Shown: positions 33,775 to 49,731 of the stretch, in pieces | Position numbering within the stretch: position 1 is the first letter of the stretch | Layout of the letters: each line of letters begins with the position of its first letter | Assembly: GCA_963855995.1 (NCBI GenBank) | Contig: OY979721.1 | Coordinates: forward strand, 14,673,893-14,737,892 | Direction of reading: 5' to 3' | Source of the DNA: Muricea muricata | Taxonomy: Eukaryota; Cnidaria; Anthozoa; Malacalcyonacea; Plexauridae | Length of the DNA: 64,000 bases | Notes under the pieces: generated by a model | Told to the model about the DNA's origin: nothing | Database searches by the model: none | The model's input: only the letters and a program-made list of their open reading frames with translations | Made by a program: the position numbers and the translations under genes

Positions 33775-34856
33775 CTACAGTTGAGTGTTTTTAGTAGGCG
33801 ATGCATTGCCAGAGGTAGAACTGTTTGCTGCCAGACCATGATTCACCACGCCTTCAGCATTGGGCAATCTTGGTTTCTCTACGCGGAAAACTTTCTTGTA
33901 AATCTTTATATACTCTTTTCGAAATTGCGAACTGTAGATGCCATAAAGCGCAGGATTCCAGCAGCTGTTTGCAATGGATAACATAATGAGGCAATAGTGG
34001 GATAGGCTGTTTGGGTCAACAATGCCGTATTTACTCAACATAAAGCTGATGCGACTTGGGATCCACCCTATTATGATCGTAGTGGATGCAGCTAGTGCGA
34101 CGATAGTTACTTTTTGGATTGGTTGATGAGCCGCAGACATGGCCGGTAACCGTTTCATCGTGTGTAGTATGTGGATATACAAGACGATCATGGTTACGAA
34201 AGGGATAATGGATTGTAAAGTAAAGTCAATCCATGGAAATACATCGTTAGCCACACTTAGGGAAGTCCAGGAACATGACTGTTTGGCAGGGATAAACTTT
34301 GCTCGAAATAGGGTGGTAATGTTGATGATTATTCCCCAAAACCATACAAATATCACGGCCTTTATTGCTTGACCTGGCTTGATAGCCCGGTATGTTTGGG
34401 GTCTGGTAACAGCGAGCCAGCGCTCAAACGTGAGAGCGGTACAGGTGTAGATTGATATGTAGCCCAATGTGAAGAGGACCCAAGCAGACCATATTGTACG
34501 ACAGAATATCTCTCGCTGGATTTCGCCTTCTGGTGTTGGAGGCAGGTAGAGATAGCGACTGATCACCTTTACAACAGAAAGTAGAAGGCTTATCGGATAA
34601 AATAAGATGATTTATCGTGAACATATTACAGCCATATCATCCTTAATTAGCTAAACCACGGATCTATATTTACCAAGAATATTCCAGATAAAATATCAGT
34701 CAATGCAAGACTGAATATAAAGATATTGTACGGTTGCTTCAGATAGGATCTCTTGGTAAGAAGCACGTACAATACTAGACTGTTTCCCAGCAAGGCAAAT
34801 GTCGCAATCAGTGAGAAGAGAAAATAGGTCCACCACGTGTTACCTTCGAATGCCAT
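33775..34856 (-). CDS. Class A (rhodopsin-family) G-protein-coupled receptor, two exons
   Basis: Exons 34674-34856 and 33775-34566 join in phase 0 to a 324-aa receptor. TM1 has GNSLVLYVLL (Asn1.50), TM2 SLALTDILSG (Asp2.50), and the TM3 region FCRTIWSAWVLFTLGYIS with the disulphide Cys, ending in ERW where DRY is usual. ECL2 has the partner Cys (QSCSW). TM6 has IIIGWIPSRI, a WxP without the preceding Cys, and TM7 is NSCWNPALYGIYS (NPxxY). The C-tail is Ser/Thr/Asn-rich. The N-terminus is only about ten residues, so the ligand is probably small. The ligand class is not clear; aminergic- or peptide-receptor-like orphan receptors of this size are greatly expanded in cnidarians. Start is the ATG immediately before TM1. 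Confidence 0.85.
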
Positions 34857-38986
<4,130 letters not shown>

Positions 38987-38988
38987 TA

Positions 38989-39840
38989 GACTTGCCACAA
39001 CTCGCTCGTTTATGTACAAAACAAAAATTCGCGCTTGAGAAATGAGGGAGCCAGCGACTTGTGTCACTTAATTGCAAGGTTTGAAATCTGATTAAGTATT
39101 CTGGAACGAAAACCATTTAAAATTATGCAGACGTTAACTACAGTTACTGCTCAAAAGTTTGAATACAAGTGTGAAATGTAGTTTCATGTATTGGCAAAGT
39201 GATACCCATAGCTTTTTTTGGTTAGTCATTATTTCATTGTTGTTAACTTGCATCTTCTAAGGTCTTTGCACACTTGCAATTAAAGTAGTACTAGTAGAAC
39301 ATGCATATATAACCTCAAAATCAGGGAAATGATTGGCATAGTTGACTAAGCCGATCAGCAGGTGTATTCAAACTTTTGAGCAGTAACTGTATGTCAGTTT
39401 CGCCGCTTATAGTTGCCGATTACATAATTTAAGGCTTCTTTAATTTTCAAATCCATCCCAGCGAGACTCATATATAATATTTTCTTACAAAATGGCGTTA
39501 AGAATAAAGTCAAAATACTTAGCTGAAAATGACGTCACCGGAGCATTTTTGCTCCAGTGAATTTGGCGCGCTTGCAAGTGACACAAGTCGCTCGCTCCCT
39601 TATTTTTGTAATAATTCCATGTTTTCATATAAATCTTAATCCAAGCCCTAACCCAAACCCTAATCCTAACCAGCGTTTTATTTGTCATGTTTTAACTTTG
39701 ATGGATTGAAGATTTGGTTATAGCTATGTAGGGCTTGGATTAAAATTTTATTTCGCGTACTGAGAACACGGAATTATTACCCTTATTTCTCAAGCCCTAT
39801 TTTTTGCCACGTACAGTGGGCGAGCAACTTGTGGCAAGTC
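38989..39840. mobile_element. TA-flanked non-autonomous DNA element, ~850 bp (host of a nested MITE)
   Basis: The left end GACTTGCCACAACTCGCTCG is matched by the inverted right end (GACTTGCCACAAGTTGCTCG when reverse-complemented), with further matching about 40 bp inside (GCTTGAGAAATGAGGG). Flanks are TA (38987-38988 and 39841-39842). A second internal inverted pair, AGGGAGCCAGCGACTTGTGTCACTT near 39045 and its complement near 39576-39600, makes it a multi-armed foldback. It has no coding frame. A separate MITE sits inside at 39140-39388. Confidence 0.7.
39140..39388. mobile_element. MITE, ~249 bp, 27-bp perfect inverted ends, TA-flanked
   Basis: The ends CAGTTACTGCTCAAAAGTTT(GAATACA) and the exact complement are flanked by TA on both sides (ACTA|CAGTT and AACTG|TATG). 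This fits a Tc1/mariner-derived MITE inserted into the larger element around it, so it is the younger of the two. Confidence 0.85.
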
Positions 39841-39842
39841 TA

Positions 39843-40200
39843 GCCAGCGTGGCAGGCTCTTAGGAAAACAACGGAGAGAAGAGCCTGCCCGGAAGCCCGG
39901 GTAATTTTCATACCGCCCACATTCCTAATTATGCGATAAATGACATGTTTTGTCATAATTTGTTGGAAGAAACTATTTTTAGGACACATGTAACAAAGTA
40001 AACAACCTAAATATGTTAGCTGGCCACATTGGCAGTAAATATAACTGTAATATGTTGTCGCTTACTCCAAAATATGCCAATCAAAGAGAAACTGGCCAAT
40101 CGCAATTCTGGGCCTCTCACGGCCGAGATGTATGAAAATTACCCGAGCTTCCGGGCAGGCTCTTCTCTCCGTTATTCCCCTAAGAGCCTGCCACGCTGGC
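39843..40200. mobile_element. MITE, ~358 bp, ~70-bp inverted ends, TA-flanked
   Basis: The left end GCCAGCGTGGCAGGCTCTTA and about 50 further bases (through ACGGAGAGAAGAGCCTGCCC and the GGGTAATTTTCAT block) recur inverted at 40130-40200. TA flanks both ends (39841-39842 and 40201-40202). It abuts the previous element and shares its right-hand TA. Confidence 0.8.
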
Positions 40201-40430
40201 TATGGCATGTCTAATTGTAAGCCTAGACCCAGCCTCGTTCACGATCGGCAAAAAAATTAGCAATTATCCGAAGTCGTATATGAAGCACATAGTACGAGCT
40301 AGTGCATACTAATCATTTGATATTTCCACATCTAGCTCATGTTCATTTTTTCCAGTTGGAAAAGTTTTACTTGAAAGTCCTTTTTACAGCTTTGCTTTTG
40401 ACTTGCTATATATATTTAATTTAATTTAAT

Positions 40431-40520
40431 AATTAACACTTCTTAAAATTACAAATTTCCGCGCAAGTATGAGGCGTGAAACTCTGAGTAGCGATATTGG
40501 TAATTTTAAGAAGTGTTAAT
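40431..40520. repeat. Short foldback element with 22-bp arms
   Basis: AATTAACACTTCTTAAAATTAC and its exact complement enclose about 46 bp. Weaker AATTTAAT/ATTAAAT pairing extends outward. It could be a very short MITE or a hairpin remnant. Confidence 0.6.
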
Positions 40521-40652
40521 TTTTGAATTAAATTACTTTTGCTCTACTCTTTGTATTGAGCACTCTTTTACCTACTTCGAAAACAAGTATATATATAAAA
40601 TCGTACAAAACACATCAACTTACCACTACAGTCTATTTCATCCAGAATTCAG

Positions 40653-41364
40653 TAATAATAATAATAATCTTTATTTTGAAAAATCTCCTGACACAGCACA
40701 CGTGTGTTTTTACATGATTATAGGTTATTAAAATATAAATATTCAGATTTACTATATTTACAAATTTGTTTGAGTTGTATAAAAACTTATATAAGAACCT
40801 ATGTACATACAACTAAATTAATTAGAAATAATCAAGCAAGCATCTATTTACAAAGGAACGCTTGAATCTTTCCGTTCTAATATTTGGTAGAATAAAAGGA
40901 TGTTCACGTTTTCTTAAGTTTTTCTGTCTCTTACCGGGCAATAATTCACTAAGAATATGATCAGGATTATCAATAATATCTTTAAACAGAGTTTTGTCCC
41001 TCGTTTCAATCAACTCGGACATTTTGTACTCTCTCAGGACATATCCAAAGCTATGAGCTCTCTTGAAAAACTTGTCAATACGATTTAAGTATTTCTTTTG
41101 CAGGGATGAACCCCAAATTTCAATACCGTACAAAAAAAGCGATAGAATAATCGTGTCAAAGAGATAGCTTAAATGTTCTTTCTGATATCCATACCTCTTA
41201 CAAACTCTTAAAATGTACATTCGACTTCCAGCTTCGGACAACAAGTCGTCAACTTGCAACTCCCAACAGCAGACATCGTCTTCAAAAGTTACTCCAAGCA
41301 ATTTTAACCATTTCTTGCGTTTAATGCCATTTATGGGTCCTGGTGGTGGTTTGGAAGTTCCCAC
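40653..41364 (-). mobile_element. 5'-truncated non-LTR (LINE) retrotransposon
   Basis: The minus strand carries an open frame (40822-41364, 180 aa) with the end of a reverse transcriptase and its C-terminal region: KWLKLLGVTFEDD, SEAGSRMYILRVCKRYGY, LFDTIILSLFLYGIEIWGS, followed by a basic tail with HPFILPNIRTERFKRSF. These are LINE RT thumb/C-terminal blocks (CR1/L2/jockey-like). The catalytic YxDD is missing because the copy is truncated at its 5' end. The 3' end is an ATT-repeat tail on the minus strand (40653-40668), as in LINEs that prime on microsatellite-like tails. Confidence 0.8.
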
Positions 41365-42764
41365 TTAAAAGCATCTCCCATGTAAGTGTTCCACTTGAAA
41401 ATTTCTTCTGGATGTAACAAACTGAAGTGGTACGTCTTTGAGGAATTTTGCACGATTATAAATACATAAACATGCTTAAAAGTAATTTTGACTTTTGGTA
41501 GATGGAAAATATGTCGGGTGTTGTATTACCGTTGAGAATTTCAGAAAATTTGCTTGAGTGTAAGTCGTTCAAAACGTCACGCAAAGCTCCATATTTTGAG
41601 CAAAATCAGTCTTGTGCATGCCTTATTTATGTATTTATTTAATTTGCATACAACTGCCAAGAGACATTTAATTAAAATTAGAACCCAAGAAAAAGAAAAC
41701 TTATTCATAAAAATACAAGTTCGCGTGGCGTTTTTAAGGACTTAAACTCGAACAAATCTATTGAAATTTTGAACAGCAGTAAAACACCGACTCAAAATTG
41801 CTTTTAAGCCTTCCAATTTTGTGCGCAAGTCATTGGGTATATCGAGACCACGAGACCATTATGTTGGGTGAGGGATGTATTCCTCTGCAGTCTTTTCTAG
41901 ATATTCGTCTAACGTCTTTTCTAGGTATTTCTCCACAGTCTTCTTAATTCTGTTGATAAATCTACTGACAATTTCTAATAAATTTACAGACAATTCAAAC
42001 TACATTACTAATGTTTATGGCTATAAACTCTGTTTTACTGACAAGTATTTGTGGAGGGTGAATAGGTGAACTTTAATTGGTGATGTGATGTTTAAATTTA
42101 TGATCTCTTGTATCTTGAACATTTTTAGAGATAGAAAAAAGATGTATTATTGCCAGCATGCCTCAATGAGTGCTCTGGGGACAAGAGAACCCAAAAGAAT
42201 AAGCCAGGGGAACATTTTTGGGAAATGATGATGTAAGATATTTATTATGATGTTTGTTCAAATGTTTGAGAAGTTAGAATAATCTGAACTATGTTTATTT
42301 GATATGTTCTCTATGCGATTAACTTGGTTAATTAAAACCATACTTTTGTCTGATCAGTTCATACTACGCGTTTAATGCAAATCACCCAAAGGGTGCAACT
42401 GGGCACAGCAAAAATGTTTTTATTTTTTGGAACACATTCTACTTGTCTGGTGCTTGGGGGAAGACAGTTTTTCCATCGCTGTGGAAAACTTCATCATATC
42501 ATTGAAATAGAACAGTGATGATTTGTAATTTTTCATGCTCTGTTTGTGCTTTCTACTGTATTATGCTTGCTAAAGTTCTGTAAATTAACCTTTTTATAAT
42601 AGTTGTTTTCACCAATTTATTATTGGTTAGTATAATTGGTTGATGTAACCTAATATTATTGCTCTAAAAATTGGTTCTCTCAGGTGTACTCAAGCAACCA
42701 TTTTTTTTCGGTCATTTTAACCAATCCGTTTTTACAGTGTATATTACATATCAATGAATGCAAC
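41365..42764. other. Intergenic stretch downstream of the EF-hand/dynein-stalk gene
   Basis: AT-rich; presumably carries the 3' UTR of the minus-strand gene to the right. No gene, transposon end or RNA was recognised. Confidence 0.4.
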
Positions 42765-45700
42765 CTAAGTACGTCCTCCGTTGTCTTTTCTGGAAGGCTG
42801 TGATGACACTGGACTTACATCACGTGATCTGGACTCTTTTCTAGCGACATGTAATCCTTGTGTCTTGTCCGAACTCTTTCTAGTCACTCCGGTTCGCTGG
42901 TCTTGTGATATTTTCCGTTTAGTTGGTGATGTCATAGGACTGACCTCACGTGACCTTGCATCTTTCGTAGAAATTTGACTACTGGAAGTGGCGACTCCCT
43001 GTGATTCTTTTCGCCTGATTGGTGATGTTGCAGGACTAACCTCACGTGATGTTTTACGACTCACTTCTAGTCCCTGGCTGTTTGAACGACGTCTTCCTTC
43101 AGTGACGCTGGTCTTCTGTGTTTTTTTCTGCGAGTCTCGTTGTTGTTGTCGTCGTTTACGAGCTTCTTGTCGTTCTTTTTCTTTCTCTTGTGCCTTACGT
43201 TTTTCCTCCGCTTCTTCTATCTTTCGTTTTTCTTCTTCCTCGGCGAGCTTGGCTCGTTGTTCAACACACGCTCTGGCCTCTTCAATCATGTTCGTTGCCT
43301 ATAAAGATTAATTGAAAATCGATCAGGATCACACCATCAAAATTCCAGTGAAGTAGCGACTGTGTTGTATCGGATATACAAACTCGATCTGAAAGAGAGT
43401 TGCATATCTGATACAACACGAAACGACTGTTGTAGTTACTAAATACATAGCTTGTGAAGCTCTGTAGTTTTATCGGTCTATTGGCGAAGTAATTTTAACA
43501 ATACGTCTCATGTAAGACGAAAAAATCAATGTTAAAATTTGTGTGAATCAATCTGCATCACATGTGTAAAAAACACACGAAGCTTTATACTATTCTTTGC
43601 AGCTATGTTAATTAAGGTTTTCTTTTTAAAAGCGTAAACTGTGAACAATGAGCGCGTAAGGGATGATGGATTATTGTTTATCTACTGTAGGGCCTGATTG
43701 ATTGTAGGGCCTGATTTACGCTTTTGGAACGACAGCCTTTACTGAATTAGTTGTATACTAGCTTCTTTCACTACCTAATACGATAAAAACAGAATTCTAC
43801 GTATATCCTTTCAAGCAAAGAAAAATCTATAATTTCGTGTCCTTCAAAGACACCGTTAATTTTTAATCACTCGTTGTTGGATAACTTGTAAGGCCGCCCC
43901 ATTTAAGGATATTGTTTTGTTACCTAAGCACTACTTGATGAGCCATTATATTTTACTTAATGAGTTTCAACCAGACAAATCATTATCTATTTAATCCTTA
44001 TCAATCAATCAGTCTAAGAACCGGCTGCTTACAGTCGCTAGTCATTGATAACAGAGATCTTAAGGTTCTACAACGTCACCAGGTCTACGAGGAAGTCACA
44101 ATTTGAGAACACATTTATGCGCTCAGCAAAAATGCTTAATTTTTTTTCAAACCTTATAAACTGCTTGGATCAGTTAAAACGACATGATGCAAAACGCTTG
44201 ATTTTAATAGATCTTATGCCTTTCCATATCGTATTAACGATCTCGAATTTAATGCAAAGCCGTCGAAGGTATTCCTGACTAATTCCAGGGGTACAAAGTC
44301 GAGTTTATGGAACATTTGTCATTGTTTCAGCTGCCTTGAGGGCAATTACAGTCGAGTTACAGTCCTGCATGTAAATAAACACTTTATCTACATTTTGAAC
44401 TGCTATATTTTGTAGAATATCATTTGCTTTGCTCGTGAATACATGTAAAAATGAATGAAAAATGCATAGTACGGACTGTGACCTATCTTTATCTTTAAAG
44501 ATCGTCTAAAAGACTTGAAACGTTTGTTTTTTCGTGCATAAATTACTACAAACATTCATTTATGTGATGAAATTCGGATAGTACAACGGTTGCCTAGACC
44601 TGAAACTCTCTAATAACTCAAATGATCAATTGAAACACCAGGCGGAAAACGTAATCTGAATATGAATATTAATGCCCAGCAAGTAATTCTAAATTTCTGA
44701 CTCTGACTTTACTATACTGACGTCAGGCAACTCTAAGTTTGATCTTGAAATGCGTGAAAGTCTCCTCATTTCCAAATTAAAACCTATCCTTAATAATAAT
44801 ATTTCCTCCATGCCACTTAATCTATCTTAATCACTAATCCAACTCGAACTTGACCTGGTATTTTGATATACCGGTAATATCTAATCACTCAATTCTTACT
44901 TTGACATATTGCTTTTCTAACTCTTTTACTATTCGTCCCTTCTTTTTAAATTTTTACCGTTTGTAATATAATACTTAGTGATCATGTATATATAAATACA
45001 ACTTATGTTTATTCTTTATATATATAGCTCTGATGATGTTACGATGTAGCGACGAAACGTTAGCAAATTAAATTTAATATAAACTTGAATTGTTTGATAT
45101 GTATGCATTTAGAATTACTTGCTGGGCATTAATATTCACATTCAAATGATCAAACTTCAATTTAGAATGATTTGCCAAAATGTGCAAAACAGAAAGGGAT
45201 TAGTGAAGCAAAATTTAAGTCTATTCTTGACCGTCGCTGAGTCTGTAAATATTTTCAACATAATATTGTAATTGTTGTATACAGTCGTGTGTTGTTACAG
45301 TTGTAACAGTTGTATAATATAGTAGTAGTTGTGTGTAGATGAAATTTTGTAACTGTATGTCTTATTGTTCAACGACCTCTTGAAAAACAGATATGTGTAG
45401 ATTCTGAAGAGTTGTCGTTGTAAAATATTTTTAAATAAATAAATAAATAACTCAAATGATTTGGCTTACCCAAACATAAAATGTTGCTGCGCCAGCGCTC
45501 ACATCTCTGATCGTATCTAATTGATGTTCTTTCAAATAATTCGCTTCAGTGTAGTCTGCTGTAGAATTACTGACTTTTACTGGATCTAATGTAGTCACTT
45601 GTCTCTTTAGCCCTTCTTTGCCCGTCTTTCCCAGAACAGCCTGCACGTTTTTCCAGTTTTTAAGCGGTTTTTCGTTATACCCCAAAAGTAGATACGTCGC

Positions 45701-48700
45701 AATCATGACCTGGTGTACAGCTGGTGGTGGGTTCTGGTAACTACGTATCTCTGATATCGTGCTTTGTTTTAATTCCAGTATTTCCTGTCGTATTCGTTCC
45801 AGCCGTCGTAATCGATTAGCAAGCCTCTCGGCTTCACTCAGTTCTACGTTGTAGTATTGATCTAGACCAGCTTTCTTTACATCCTTAATGGCTTTTTCTA
45901 ACCGTTCCAAGTTTCTACCCTGACAAGCTTCTTTGAGGTTCTTGCCAAGCTGTACTTCGTGTCGTGTCTTTTCGGCATCTTCAATGGGCGCTTTTAAACC
46001 TAAACATAGTCATAGAAAAGATTAAAGGACATTTCAAATATGTCCAGTACTAGCAATTTTGGGTGATAGTGAGAGAGCAGCATCAGATTTGGCTTACTTG
46101 GCATTTTCGCCTGTTTAGCCAGCGTGATTGACTGGTCAAGTTTGTCCAGCTTTCTGGATTTTTGAGCAGCTTTAAGAGATGCACGGTGTTTCTTCTCTTT
46201 GTTCGCCTGAGCTTCGGCCAGAGCTTTCTTCTCCGCTTCTTGTGCCGCCTTTCGACTTTTTTCGTCTTGCGCCTAAAGTGAAAGATAAATCTACATCATA
46301 ATATACATACACTGATACACATCGTTTCTCTTGATTTGAAACTGTATTTAATGCCGTAAACTTACTCCTAATTAATGTTTTGTCTCGGATAATACGCCCA
46401 AGTACAAAGTAAAAACAATACGACGAAATTAATGTTACAGTAGTAACACAAAATGGTAAAGTCATCTTACCTGCTTAGCAGCTTCTGCGGCGAGTCTCGC
46501 AGCTTCTACAGCTTCTTCCTCGGCTTCAGCTGCATCATCTGCCATTTCCTCTGCTTGATCTGCCTCAGCATCCTCTAGTAACTCTCTTTCTGCTCGTTCT
46601 GCAAGTACGTAAATTATACAGTATAGTTGTACAGCCAAATTCATAGCTAGGATCGGGGATTGACATAACAGTAGTCTATGTTTAGATAACAGTATTAACT
46701 ATCATGCTTGCTTACGTAACAGCGTATATCATGCGTTTGCTTCAGTTAAAGTACAAGAAGTCGGATTCTAAAAAGCATACCTCTTTCAAGTCTCTCTCGT
46801 TCCTCTTCTTGGTGTCGTAACAATTCCTCCTTCTTCCATTTCTGACTTGCTTCCTGTTCTTCCCTTTTTCTTTGTTCTTCTGCCATTGCTTTTTGTAGTT
46901 CTTCTTCCCGACGTAACATTTCTTCTTCTGCCTTTAAACGATCTTCCTCTTCTTTTTTCCGAGCGTCCGCTTCTTTCCGTCTTCTTTCTGGAAAAAAGAA
47001 GAGTCGATAAACTACCTCAACCATTTCTTTAGACCTCCTATGTTTAATTCAAGAAACTAACCTTCTTCTTGCGCTTTTTCTAAATAGAAAAAATAGCTAA
47101 GTCAAGAATTGCTTGGTATTAATCAAGGTCAATGTAGATATGGTCTGGAGACTTGGCCAAAGTCTTTGTTCTGTCTTTTTGTTCGTGTTTATGCTTACGG
47201 TGAAGACAATGGGTTTTTTGGTATAATGAAGTAATTGTCCGATAGCCTTGCCTCGCCGAAGCACTCAACCGTACAGTTGAAATGTATTAATTAGCAAAAT
47301 TTCATAAGATTTGTGCACGGTGAAGCCAACTCAACATAAAATCGTTGCTCATCATAAACCCTTTGAAGTTCGCCGAGTTTCCAGACCATGTCTGCATTGA
47401 CTATGTATTAATTAAGTTCCAAATACATCACAAAATAACCACATACTTTTGTCTTTTCTAATTCTCTCATCTTCTTTTTCTTTGAGTTGTTTTTTTCGAA
47501 GTTCATTTTTTTCTTTCTCTTTTCTCAAACGATGTTCTTTAGTTTCTTTCTCTACAAGTAAAACTCTCTGCATTCAGTGACTTGATCATTTTGTGGGTAG
47601 AAACGTTACTTCATTTAAACAAACCTTTCTGTTTCAATTCTTCTCCTTTTTTGAGTTTTTCCTCTTCCTCACGAAGCTTAGCTTGTTGAGCCTTCAACAA
47701 CTCTGAATTGAAGAATTTGTGCCGCTCATGAACATGCGAAGTACATATCACAAGAAGCGACAAATCGCTGCAATACGTTGCAACAAATCGCTTTGTGTGT
47801 ACAGTCAAGTGGCAGATCACATGCGTTCACTGGAGCAATAGATCGCAGACACAAATTCTATTTCTAAACAGGAGAATTTGCCGCCCTAACTGTAACAGGT
47901 CCGCCATGTGAATCAGAGCGCGACCAGAAAGCGTTACGTATGTGGTTCTAAAACCAATTTTATATATAGCTAATTTGATACTTTAACATTGTCTGGGTTT
48001 TGAATGGTGTTGTACAGAGTAGGGCATTCGTGGGTTGATTGTGAGCAACACGGGCGAATCACTTTTTATCGGACCGGATCATGCAGAGGAAACCGGGAGG
48101 AGGGGGGGGGGGCAGTTTGTCTGCCAACTGTGTAGAAGTGGCGTCTACCTCCACGTTCTATGTCCTCCTCCTTAGCGTCTTGCTCAAGCCATTCAGCTGA
48201 AGGAATGCTACACAGTTCAACTTCTATCTCAGCGAAGCTGATGTCACTTCCTGGCACTCGACGTGTCTTCAGAAATTTTAGCCATCGTCTGTGCGAGAAG
48301 AATTCATCGTATACAGCCTGAAATAAAAATCTAGCGTCTTTTTCGCTTATAGTACCACTTTGCTTGCCATCTAACATGGCGAACTCCCATTGCAAATCCT
48401 TTACAAGAAAATACCGCCGGTCCATTTCGTTTAAAACGTCGAAAAATTCGTAAATATCGCAGGTCTCGGCAGCGCATATTTCAGAAATCGATGCCTCTGT
48501 TTGCCGAATGCTGATACCTCCTGGCCGTATTGAGGCGTGAGTGACTTGTAATTGTTCAGCATCAAGCTCTCCGGTGTTTTTTTGGTCGGCATCATTAAAT
48601 AATTTTTGTAAAACTTGCTCTTTGCCGACCAAATCGAACAAGAAAGCCATGTTCGCCATGTTATTGTTTACATTGGTTACGCGAGAATTTGCATGCAGAG

Positions 48701-48713
48701 GCCGGGTTACCAA
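42765..48713 (-). CDS. EF-hand, coiled-coil protein with dynein-type stalk and microtubule-binding domain
   Basis: Nine minus-strand exons: 48149-48713, 47625-47702, 47447-47551, an 18-nt microexon 47062-47079, 46781-46987, 46471-46598, 46098-46272, 45470-45999 and 42765-43298. All phases agree, giving 779 aa. Residues ~30-190 hold two EF-hand-like loops (DQKNTGELDAEQ, degenerate; DGKQSGTISEKD, better). Residues ~190-500 are Lys/Glu-rich coiled coil. Residues ~512-602 read EIRSYQNPPPAVHQVM, LLLG, NWKNVQAVLGK, DTIRDVSAGAATFYVW: the pattern of the dynein heavy chain microtubule-binding tip (NPP..V..VM, LLG, W.....LG, VS.AA...W). The flanking helices would be stalk CC1 and CC2. No AAA motor is present. 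The tail has repeated SREVSP motifs. Likely a microtubule or ciliary protein; no named orthologue recalled. The start could instead be the ATG at 48657-48659. Confidence 0.75.
43360..43560 (+). repeat. Dispersed foldback repeat, copy A
   Basis: It starts with the inverted pair GTGTTGTATCGGATATACAA ... ATATCTGATACAACAC, followed by TAGCTTGTGAAGCTCT, GCGAAGTAATTTT and TAAGACGA blocks. A diverged copy in the same orientation is at 49841-50045. It lies in the last intron of the EF-hand/stalk gene. Confidence 0.75.
44663..45138. mobile_element. Foldback element with 32-bp inverted ends
   Basis: TGAATATTAATGCCCAGCAA(GTAATTCTAAAT) at 44663-44694 recurs as an exact complement at 45107-45138. The interior is AT-rich and non-coding. 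It lies in the last intron of the EF-hand/stalk gene. No target duplication was clear. Confidence 0.65.
48102..48112. repeat. Poly-G run beside the first donor of the EF-hand gene
   Basis: A G-only run lies just downstream of the exon 1 donor. Comparable runs occur at about 4257, 5035-5050 and 5184-5200. Such tracts are error-prone in sequencing. Confidence 0.8.
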
Positions 48714-49731
48714 ATATCGCGCGCAATTTATTCTTGGCGTGCGCAGTGACCAACTGAAGTAATAAATGCTTAGCGTGCTTTGATAAAGTTATTCCCAGCG
48801 TTTCTATGCGCTTTGTTGGTTAAAACCTATGAATTTCAAAAGGATATATTTAGTTGAGTACAGCTGGGTTTCGAAACAACAATAATTAAGCTCGAAAAAT
48901 TAAATTTGTGCAACAAATCACTTATCTCAGAGACCGAAAGAGCATTTATTGGTATTTAATTGTATTTCATTGTGCTGTATCATGCAACATTGTCGGTCGT
49001 GTATTTCTTTTAATCAAACAGAATCATCCCGCCTTTATTTAAACATAATTTCATGTTCAATAATTCTTCATAATCCATTTACTAGGGTAGTATATCCAGA
49101 AAGAGACCATGCATACATATAAAACCATGAATTGTCATCTGTAATTGATGGCGTTTATTGTGAGGTAAAATTCATATTTATACTTTCATTTTTAATAAAA
49201 CTAAAACATTGTTTAAAACATTTTATATACATTCGGATCTATGTTGCAGATTCAAACAAATAATGCTAAATACGTATATACATGCCAATTAAACAGTGTT
49301 ATTTTGTTATGCTGTACAGTGTGTCAAAATGGCTAGCGCATGAGTGCATGACTTGCTTTTGTGCTCATGTAAGCATTTTTGCCATTTGAAATAATTGAAC
49401 TTTATTTGTGCTGGAAATATAGCTATAGTAAAAACATTAAAAACATTTTATTTGGATGAAGTTAATTTCGAAAAAAAATTAAAATAATTCAATTTTAGAA
49501 GAAATATTCAACCCACCAGGGCATCAAATAAATGTTTTTAATATCCGTTTTCTCTATTATTATCGTAATTACATGTAATTAATAATTCATAATGAATTAT
49601 ACTATCGATTTAACAAATTGATAATAACAACAAAATTTTTTAAATTATATCTTAATAATATATAATTATTATTATATATTAAATTATCTTTTATTGTATT
49701 GTATTGTATTCAGATATGGGCATGAATGTAA

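Noticed and set aside
39640-39675. CCCTAA-like run, possibly interstitial telomere repeat
   Set aside because: Only a few degenerate units, within a MITE interior; not a real telomeric array.
45025-45075. Hammerhead-ribozyme-like CTGATGA...GAAAC
   Set aside because: A short imperfect stem II is possible, but stems I and III and a cleavage site were not found by eye.
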